Shown in pieces: positions 1 through 4,887 of a stretch of 6,392 nucleotides of DNA (its first letter is position 1; every line of letters begins with the position of its first letter). Where the stretch lies: NCBI GenBank assembly GCA_009697485.1, contig SICY01000048.1, positions 1 through 6,392 on the forward strand. Direction: 5' to 3'. A program made the translations under genes and the position numbers. This DNA is from Nitrosarchaeum sp. Its GTDB lineage: Archaea; Thermoproteota; Nitrososphaeria; Nitrososphaerales; Nitrosopumilaceae. The notes under the pieces were generated by a model. That model was not told where the DNA came from, searched no databases, and was given only the letters and a program-made list of their open reading frames with translations.

Positions 1-10
1 TTTTTTTTTT
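1..10 (+). terminator. T10 tract, possible terminator of an upstream gene
   Basis: Ten consecutive T residues open the window, with more T-rich sequence to base 22. Archaeal transcription commonly ends at such runs without a hairpin. The gene it would serve lies outside the window, so the role is a guess. Confidence 0.3.
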
Positions 11-24
11 AACTTATTTTTTCT

Positions 25-38
25 TTAACATTTACAAG
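25..38 (+). promoter_or_regulatory. Weak TATA-like element of acs
   Basis: The AT-rich stretch TTAACATTTACAAG is centred about 27-30 bases before ATG 61, where an archaeal TATA box would sit for a leaderless or nearly leaderless mRNA. No Shine-Dalgarno sequence precedes the ATG. The match to a TATA consensus is poor, so this rests mainly on position. Confidence 0.3.
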
Positions 39-60
39 TCTGACGCTCTACACAATTTTG

Positions 61-1974
61 ATGTCAGAGATTAACCTCGGCCTTGGAAATAATGATACAA
101 CAATTAGAAAAGAGGCAGAATCTGATTTTATCGCCTTTTGGGAAAAACAAGCAAAAAATCTCTCTTGGTTTTCAACTTGGGAAAAACCATTGGATTGGAA
201 TCCTCCTTTTGCTAAGTGGTTTGTAGGTGGCACGATTAATGCCTCATACAATACCTTGGACATTCATCAAAACAAGGCTGACAAACCTGCAATTTTATGG
301 GAGGGTGAAAACGGCGAATCCAGAATTCTCACTTACAAAGACATGTGGACTCAGGTCCAAAAATTTGCAAATGCCCTCAAATCACTTGGTGTTCAGAAAG
401 GCGACAGGATAACTATCTATCTTCCAATGATTCCAGAACTACCAATATCGATGCTTGCATGTGCTAGAATTGGAGCAATACATACTGTAATCTTTTCTGG
501 ATTTAGTGCTGCCGCAATTAAAGACAGAATATACGATTCAAAATCAAAAATTGTGATCACTGCTGATGGTGGATATAGACGTGGTAATATAATAAAACTC
601 AAGGAAGTAATTGATGAAGCCATCAAAGATTTTGATTTTGTTCAAAATGTTATTGTAATAGAGAGAACAAAAAGCAAAATCGTTCTATCTTCACAAGATA
701 TACTTTGGAATGAATTAATGAATGATATCTCTGATACTTGTATTGCAGAAAAATTAGATAGTACTCACCCTCTTTACATTTTGTATACTTCTGGAACAAC
801 AGGAAAGCCAAAGGGGGTATTGCATGGAACTGGTGGTTATCTGACACATTTGTATTCTACATTCAAGTGGGCATTTGACATTAAAGATTCTGATGTATTT
901 TTTTGTACAGCTGATATTGGATGGGTTACAGGTCATAGCTATATAGTTTATGGTCCATTATTACATGGTGCAACTGAAATAATGTATGAAGGAGCACCGG
1001 ATTTTCCTGATGCATCACGAATGTGGGAAATTATTCAAAAATACAAAGTTACAATTTTTTACACAACTCCAACTGCATTACGAATGTTTATGAAATTTGG
1101 CGATGAACTCCCAAATTCATTTAATCTTTCAACTCTTAGATTGTTAGGAAGCGTAGGTGAACCAATCAATCCTGAAGTATGGAAATGGTATTTCAAAATA
1201 ATTGGAAAAGAAAAATGCCCAGTCATTGATACTTGGTGGCAAACTGAAACTGGTGGTATGATGATCTCTGCTTTGCCTGGATTGGAAACAATTCCACTAA
1301 AACCTGGTTCTGGAACTCGACCTATTCCTGGATTAGATATCTCGGTAGTGGACGAAGCCGGAAACGACATACCTCCAAACACTAAAGGTTATCTTGTGAT
1401 CAAAAATCCTTGGCCTGGAATGCTCTTGACTCTTTGGGGTGATGATGAGAAATACCGTGACGTGTACTGGTCAAAATACAAAAATTGTTACTATCCTGGT
1501 GATTATGCTCTAAAAGATACTGATGGATATTTTTGGTTATTGGGCAGAGCTGATGATGTACTCAAAGTATCTGGTCATAGAATAGGAACTGCAGAGCTTG
1601 AAAGCTGTATTGTATCTCATCATGATGTGGCAGAATCAGCTGTATGTGGAATTCCAGATGAACTCAAAGGCGAGGTAATTATTGCATTTGTAGTTTTAAA
1701 ACAAAATGCAACTAAAGACACTATAATTTTAGAAAAAGAACTCTTGATAAAAATAAGAAATGATATAGGCGCACTGGCTACTCCAAAGCAAATCTATTTT
1801 GTAACAAAATTACCAAAAACTCGTAGTGGTAAAATTATGCGACGACTGCTAAAATCAATAGCTAATAACGAAACTATTGGTGATATTAGTACCTTGGAAG
1901 ATGACGCGGCTGTATCTGAAATTCAATCTGTATTTGAAGAATTACAAAAATCAATCAAAACAAAATCTGATTAG
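61..1974 (+). CDS. acs: AMP-forming acetyl-CoA synthetase (acetate--CoA ligase), complete
   Basis: This 637-residue protein should activate acetate (possibly also propionate or 3-hydroxypropionate) to the acyl-CoA through an acyl-adenylate, using ATP and CoA in the cytoplasm. An Acs-type N-terminal region (about 26-75, with FWEKQA and WNPPFAKWF) precedes the adenylating core. The phosphate-binding loop YTSGTTGKPKG is at 242-252. The DTWWQTETGG motif at 390-399 keeps the second Trp (W393) that closes the acyl pocket in acetyl-CoA synthetases. The hinge GRADD is at 495-499 and the catalytic lysine is K591 in PKTRSGKIMRR, which is also the motif acetylated in bacterial Acs enzymes. Length is close to the usual 650 residues and nothing is broken. 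I chose ATG 61 over the in-frame TTG at 58. The gene stands alone and faces the PAS gene. In this group it may serve acetate re-assimilation, because the carbon-fixation cycle is reported to use ADP-forming ligases. The family is certain; the exact substrate is inferred. Confidence 0.93.
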   Translation: MSEINLGLGNNDTTIRKEAESDFIAFWEKQAKNLSWFSTWEKPLDWNPPFAKWFVGGTINASYNTLDIHQNKADKPAILWEGENGESRILTYKDMWTQVQKFANALKSLGVQKGDRITIYLPMIPELPISMLACARIGAIHTVIFSGFSAAAIKDRIYDSKSKIVITADGGYRRGNIIKLKEVIDEAIKDFDFVQNVIVIERTKSKIVLSSQDILWNELMNDISDTCIAEKLDSTHPLYILYTSGTTGKPKGVLHGTGGYLTHLYSTFKWAFDIKDSDVFFCTADIGWVTGHSYIVYGPLLHGATEIMYEGAPDFPDASRMWEIIQKYKVTIFYTTPTALRMFMKFGDELPNSFNLSTLRLLGSVGEPINPEVWKWYFKIIGKEKCPVIDTWWQTETGGMMISALPGLETIPLKPGSGTRPIPGLDISVVDEAGNDIPPNTKGYLVIKNPWPGMLLTLWGDDEKYRDVYWSKYKNCYYPGDYALKDTDGYFWLLGRADDVLKVSGHRIGTAELESCIVSHHDVAESAVCGIPDELKGEVIIAFVVLKQNATKDTIILEKELLIKIRNDIGALATPKQIYFVTKLPKTRSGKIMRRLLKSIANNETIGDISTLEDDAAVSEIQSVFEELQKSIKTKSD

Positions 1975-1982
1975 TATCAAGT

Positions 1983-2015
1983 TATTTTTAATATGCTTTC
2001 TATTTGAAATTTTTT
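1983..2015 (+). terminator. T-rich 3' region of acs (convergent gene ends)
   Basis: T runs at 1985-1989 and 2010-2015 follow the acs stop codon and reach into the end of the opposing PAS gene. On the other strand, A runs at 1946-1950, 1957-1960 and 1962-1965 read as T runs just past the PAS stop. The two transcripts therefore probably terminate inside each other's 3' ends. No stem-loop is evident. Confidence 0.4.
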
Positions 2016-2536
2016 AATCCTTTTAAATCAGTTGTTAATAACATGTCAAACATTTTCTTTAATCCGTCATATTCTGACTTGGAATTTTCATCTAGTTTTT
2101 TGTATTCATTGTTTTTAATTTCATCTAGTTTGTTTTTTGCTTCGCTAAAAAACTTTTCAAATTCTTCAATTTTCTCATCATTTATCTCTGTAAGATCAAA
2201 AATTACAGTATTGCTTCCAAGCAGATTTTTCTTTTCATCATAAAGACTAGTTGCATGCAATAAGCCTGGAAACGTACTGCCATCTTGTTTTTTAAACGTA
2301 ATTTTTCTATCTGATACATTTCCTGTTTCAAACCATGTTTTCAATGAATCATTCATGCTTTCCCATGATTCTTTTGGTACGTGCTCAAATATTGGCCTAC
2401 CTAAAATCTCTGATTTTGAATATCCCATCTTACTAGCATAAGTAGAATTGCAATCCAGAATGATTCCAATAGCGTTGATTTGCCTCCACATGATTGGTGC
2501 ATCTTTGAGAATTTTTCTTGCCTCTGTCTGCAGCAT
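2000..2536 (-). CDS. Stand-alone PAS-domain protein
   Basis: This 178-residue soluble protein is built mostly of one PAS domain, at about residues 13-118. Its hallmarks are a core strand with GIILDCNSTYASKMGYSKSEILGRP at 24-48 (written here as the key stretch GYSKSEILGRP at 38-48), the F81-KKQDGSTFPG strand-turn around 81-91, and a terminal T110-VIFDLTE strand. A charged, probably helical tail (119-178, rich in K and E) follows and could form a coiled coil. There is no histidine kinase, GGDEF or DNA-binding domain and no signal peptide, so it would sense a ligand or redox state, or mediate protein contacts, by itself. Cofactor-binding residues cannot be assigned. It lies 38 bases downstream of fen1 on the same strand but has its own TATA-like box, so it need not be co-transcribed. 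The PAS fold is well supported; the signal and partner are unknown. Confidence 0.85.
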   Translation of the reverse strand: MLQTEARKILKDAPIMWRQINAIGIILDCNSTYASKMGYSKSEILGRPIFEHVPKESWESMNDSLKTWFETGNVSDRKITFKKQDGSTFPGLLHATSLYDEKKNLLGSNTVIFDLTEINDEKIEEFEKFFSEAKNKLDEIKNNEYKKLDENSKSEYDGLKKMFDMLLTTDLKGLKNFK

Positions 2537-2558
2537 TTTTTATTTTACATTTGACTTG

Positions 2559-2566
2559 TTATTAAA
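2559..2566 (-). promoter_or_regulatory. TATA box of the PAS gene
   Basis: On the minus strand this reads TTTAATAA, centred about 26 bases before the ATG that begins at 2536. That is the spacing expected for a leaderless archaeal transcript. No Shine-Dalgarno motif lies between it and the ATG. It sits in the 38-base gap after fen1 and suggests the PAS gene is expressed from its own promoter. Confidence 0.5.
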
Positions 2567-2574
2567 TTCAAATC

Positions 2575-3600
2575 TTACTGAAACCACTGATCTAAATTAT
2601 GACTCTTTTTTTCCAGCGCTTTTTTAAGTCGATTTAATGATGACTGTATCCTCTCTTCTGAAAAACTTCTTTCCTTGACTAGATAATTAGTCATTCCTTC
2701 ATAATCTACATTCCCAAATACTATCTCATCTACATCTGCCACAACAGGTTTGAGAAATATTTTTCGTATTTGCTCATAATCAATTTCCTGTAATTGCTCT
2801 TGAATTTGTGGTATGTCCTCTAATCGTAAATGTTGCTTGATCATTTTCAATGCAGTTTTTGGTCCTATTCTATCAAAACCATTTGGATTAAAATCAGTAC
2901 CAATTAAGATTCCAACATCCACTAACTGTTCTCTTGTCATTCCCAATGAATCTAGTGTTTTTTGTGTTTCAATTATTTCTGGTTCAATTTCCACATATGT
3001 ATTTCTGTTAGGAATTTTTCTTCTGCCACTGTTTGTAAAATTCCTTATCAGTCTTTTTGCTCCACATAATATTGAATCAAAATCTTGACTTGCTGATGCA
3101 TATGCTTGTCCTGTATTTGTCAGATGAGCTGCAGTTGCTTCTCCCTCAGAGGGCGCATCAATGCAGGGAATCCCAAAATAAGATAAAATTTGTTTTGACT
3201 CTTTAACCATCCCGTCTTTCATGCTAGTTGTTTGCTGTGCAAACTTTCTTGCATCTTCCATGTTTCCTTCTGCAATTGCCTTTTCATATTTCACAGTAGC
3301 GTCTTTTTTGATTTGTTTCCTTCTTTCAATTTCTGCAGTTTTTAATGATGGTGGTTTTCCATCAAATACGTATACTGGTTTTATTCCCAACGACAGGAAA
3401 TTGATATTTCTGTAAAGTAACCCACTAAGATGACTAGTAATTCTACCTTCTGAATCTGATAATTGTAATCCATCAGGACCTCTTATGCTTGCTAGGAATT
3501 GGTAAATTGCATTATAGGCATCAACTGCTATGATTTTTGACGAAAATGATTCTAGTGTTGTCTTTTCCCTGACTACTAGTTCTTTTAGATTCAATCCCAT
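2575..3600 (-). CDS. fen: Flap endonuclease 1 (FEN1/XPG family)
   Basis: This 341-residue nuclease removes 5' flaps during Okazaki-fragment maturation and long-patch base excision repair, acting with the PCNA sliding clamp. The N-terminal nuclease region has D27 (AVDAYNAIYQ) and D80 (VFDGKPP). The internal nuclease region has E152 and E154 (PSEGEA), D173 and D175 (ASQDFDSILCG) and D236 (IGTDFNPNG). All seven metal-binding acids are therefore present. The helix-hairpin-helix turn GFDRIGPKTALKMI at 241-254 binds DNA. The length is typical for archaeal FEN1, and the MGLNLKEL start fits the family's conserved N-terminus, which must have Gly2. The C-terminus SHNLDQWFQ resembles a PCNA-interacting PIP box but has Ser where Gln is usual. 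The gene is divergent from the 87-residue protein gene and is followed by the PAS gene. Confidence 0.97.
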   Translation of the reverse strand: MGLNLKELVVREKTTLESFSSKIIAVDAYNAIYQFLASIRGPDGLQLSDSEGRITSHLSGLLYRNINFLSLGIKPVYVFDGKPPSLKTAEIERRKQIKKDATVKYEKAIAEGNMEDARKFAQQTTSMKDGMVKESKQILSYFGIPCIDAPSEGEATAAHLTNTGQAYASASQDFDSILCGAKRLIRNFTNSGRRKIPNRNTYVEIEPEIIETQKTLDSLGMTREQLVDVGILIGTDFNPNGFDRIGPKTALKMIKQHLRLEDIPQIQEQLQEIDYEQIRKIFLKPVVADVDEIVFGNVDYEGMTNYLVKERSFSEERIQSSLNRLKKALEKKSHNLDQWFQ

Positions 3601-3621
3601 TGTTTGTTATTGATTTTTTAT

Positions 3622-3629
3622 GCTATTTT
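3622..3629 (-). promoter_or_regulatory. Possible weak TATA element of fen1
   Basis: The minus strand reads AAAATAGC about 25 bases before the fen1 ATG at 3600. Position fits an archaeal TATA box, but the surrounding DNA is AT-rich and AT-rich alternatives exist (for example around 3631-3640), so the exact box is uncertain. Confidence 0.3.
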
Positions 3630-3707
3630 GTGTTTATCTTTTGAATTATGACTCCTCATGGCTATTCTAGGATAGATGCTTGTAGGTGTTATTTTGATTA
3701 CAATTAG

Positions 3708-3717
3708 TTATATAAAA
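3708..3717 (+). promoter_or_regulatory. TATA box of the 87-residue protein gene
   Basis: TTATATAAAA is the best TATA-box match in the window. It is centred about 26 bases before ATG 3738, which predicts transcription starting at or next to the start codon. No Shine-Dalgarno motif lies in between. It occupies the right end of the 137-base region shared with the divergent fen1. Confidence 0.6.
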
Positions 3718-3737
3718 AATAAAAATCACACTGAACA

Positions 3738-4001
3738 ATGAAGAATCTGAATTTACCTGCAAATTTAAAAGATAAAATATATCAAATAAAGGTAAATTCT
3801 CAAAATGATTTTCCAAAAATCATTTCTTATTTTCCATTATCTACAGATGAAAAACAACTAATTGTTACTTTGATGAATAGTTCAAAATCCTTTGATGCAT
3901 TTCATTCTATTTTTTCTGATCATATCTCTGAGCAAGAATGGAATAAATCCAAAGCGCATATAATTAAGCGCTTTCAAGATGAATTATTTGATATAGACTA
4001 A
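3738..4001 (+). CDS. Small hypothetical protein, 87 residues
   Basis: I do not recognise this protein. It has no signal peptide, membrane segment or cysteine, so it is probably a small cytoplasmic protein. The sequence looks mostly helical: an N-terminal segment with LPANLKDKIYQIKV (6-19), a middle segment STDEKQLIVTLMNSSKSFDAF (35-55, quoted for its positions; key residues L41, V43, L45 and F52), and a C-terminal helix with SEQEWNKSKAHIIKRF at 64-79. It ends in the acidic tail DELFDID. Support for its being real comes from a strong TATA box at the correct distance, an ATG start, ordinary codon use and the absence of any competing gene on either strand. It could be a small regulator or adaptor, but nothing in the sequence fixes a function. 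It lies between fen1 (divergent) and a tRNA gene (same strand, 70 bases downstream). Confidence 0.75.
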   Translation: MKNLNLPANLKDKIYQIKVNSQNDFPKIISYFPLSTDEKQLIVTLMNSSKSFDAFHSIFSDHISEQEWNKSKAHIIKRFQDELFDID

Positions 4002-4041
4002 TTTATCCAAAATCATTTGTTTTGTGCTAGTTCTGATTTGC

Positions 4042-4049
4042 TTTATTAT
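4042..4049 (+). promoter_or_regulatory. TATA-like element of the tRNA-Ser gene
   Basis: TTTATTAT lies about 26 bases before the first base of the mature tRNA, the expected archaeal spacing. The region is AT-rich, so a chance match is possible. Confidence 0.4.
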
Positions 4050-4071
4050 GTGGATGCTTCTAAGATTTCTT

Positions 4072-4153
4072 GCCAGGTTAGCCAAGTGGTACGGCGGCCG
4101 TCTCGAAAACGGCTACGCGCAAGCGTGCAGGGGCTCGAATCCCTTACCTGGCG
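4072..4153 (+). tRNA. tRNA-Ser, anticodon CGA
   Basis: The full cloverleaf can be drawn. The acceptor stem is GCCAGGT (4072-4078) with ACCTGGC (4146-4152), and the discriminator is G4153 as expected for serine. The D stem pairs GCC 4081-4083 with GGC 4093-4095. A five-pair anticodon stem (4097-4101 with 4109-4113) encloses the loop CTCGAAA with anticodon CGA at 4104-4106, which reads UCG. The long variable arm is typical of class II tRNAs and pairs ACGC 4115-4118 with GCGT 4123-4126 around a GCAA tetraloop. The T stem is 4129-4133 with 4141-4145 and includes one G-U pair; its loop is CTCGAAT. There is no intron, and CCA is not encoded, so it must be added after transcription. Confidence 0.97.
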
Positions 4154-4177
4154 TTCATAATATTATATCATATTCAA

Positions 4178-4225
4178 TTTTTATTCTAATCTTCTAAATG
4201 TTTAATTAAAAATTCTATTATTTTT
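4178..4225 (+). terminator. T-rich region downstream of tRNA-Ser
   Basis: The 87 bases between the tRNA and the opposing membrane-protein gene hold no ORF. They are very AT-rich, with T runs at 4178-4182 and 4221-4225 that could end the tRNA transcript. On the opposite strand, the AAAAA run ending near 4212 reads as a T run that could serve the convergent gene. No GC-rich hairpin is seen. Confidence 0.35.
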
Positions 4226-4240
4226 CTTTCACCTGTTCTA

Positions 4241-4771
4241 CTATTTTGATTCTTTTTCTCGTAATGAATTATAATCTACCATTATTTTTGGAAGTCTGTC
4301 ATCTGGATTTACTGTTATTCCATATTTTTGACAATATAGGAAATAATTTGGCCAATTTTTTCTAGCAATTTGATTATAATCCTCACCTACCATGTGATCA
4401 TACCAATCAATTATTATCAAACCATAAGCAAAAAATCTACTGAGGTATTTGGCAATTCCTACGGGGATTTTTTTGTGTATGTCTAGAAATGCAATTTGAT
4501 CTATGGTATTCAAATAATCATTTGCATATCTATGACAATCTTCAGTAGTTTTAAGAATTGAATTTTTGTCTAATCTGTTTGTAAGATCCTCATGGAATCC
4601 TCGCAATAGCTGAGAATATGTTGCTTTTGTATTCTCTCTGACACTTTTCCAAGTTATCAATAATGTGATTACAAAAATTGTAGCAGTGACAGAGCTAATA
4701 ATTATTGCAAGCGTCGAAGTTTCGATCTTTTGTGTTGATTGTAAAAATATGCCTGCAAGATTTAGAAACAT
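4241..4771 (-). CDS. Small single-pass membrane protein, function unknown
   Basis: This 176-residue protein has a short N-terminal stretch, one clear membrane helix at about residues 20-41 (ending in LLITW) and a soluble, mostly helical part from 42 onward. The basic residues K42 and R45 directly after the helix suggest that the large C-terminal part faces the cytoplasm. The soluble part contains ENTKATYSQLLRGFHEDL (46-63), a segment around IDQIAFLDIHKKIP (90-103) and an aromatic-rich segment FFAYGLIIIDWYDH (113-126), which may pack against the membrane. No catalytic motif is visible. From memory the layout resembles small membrane proteins annotated only as domains of unknown function (DUF4760-like); that link is unverified. 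It is convergent with the tRNA gene and divergent from the exported-protein gene. The ATG choice is supported by a TATA box about 25 bases upstream. Confidence 0.8.
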   Translation of the reverse strand: MFLNLAGIFLQSTQKIETSTLAIIISSVTATIFVITLLITWKSVRENTKATYSQLLRGFHEDLTNRLDKNSILKTTEDCHRYANDYLNTIDQIAFLDIHKKIPVGIAKYLSRFFAYGLIIIDWYDHMVGEDYNQIARKNWPNYFLYCQKYGITVNPDDRLPKIMVDYNSLREKESK

Positions 4772-4792
4772 ATTGTTAATTATTTCATCACT

Positions 4793-4800
4793 TATTATAA
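4793..4800 (-). promoter_or_regulatory. TATA box of the membrane-protein gene
   Basis: The minus strand reads TTATAATA here, centred about 25 bases before the ATG that begins at 4771. This fits a leaderless archaeal transcript, and no Shine-Dalgarno sequence intervenes. Confidence 0.5.
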
Positions 4801-4838
4801 TATTTGAAATATGTTTGAAATAAACTCAGACTAAATCG

Positions 4839-4853
4839 TTATATCGTATATTT
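4839..4853 (+). promoter_or_regulatory. TATA-like region of the exported-protein gene
   Basis: Two overlapping TATA-like elements, TTATATCG and GTATATTT, lie 35-49 bases before ATG 4888. They would place the transcription start near 4866-4876. That leaves a leader of roughly 12-22 bases to ATG 4888, or over 40 bases to ATG 4918. This is the main argument for the upstream start. Confidence 0.45.
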
Positions 4854-4887
4854 GCCTTCATCTGCGATTGAAAAGTTGAAATTATCA

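Noticed and set aside
58..60. TTG as start of the acetyl-CoA synthetase gene
   Set aside because: ATG follows immediately in frame at 61; the TTG would add only one residue.
1059..1382. 107-residue minus-strand ORF inside acs
   Set aside because: It lies antisense within the conserved core of acs, has no recognisable domain, and is explained by codon structure of the real gene.
2813..3415. Plus-strand ORFs (2813-3088 and 3221-3415) opposite fen1
   Set aside because: They overlap catalytically essential FEN1 sequence antisense and show no family signature.
4072..4153. tRNA gene as an integration site for a mobile element
   Set aside because: No repeat of the tRNA 3' end and no integrase gene is visible in the window.
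4157..4166. Perfect 10-base palindrome ATAATATTAT after the tRNA
   Set aside because: Made only of A and T in very AT-rich DNA, where such palindromes arise by chance; it is too weak to call an operator or terminator hairpin.
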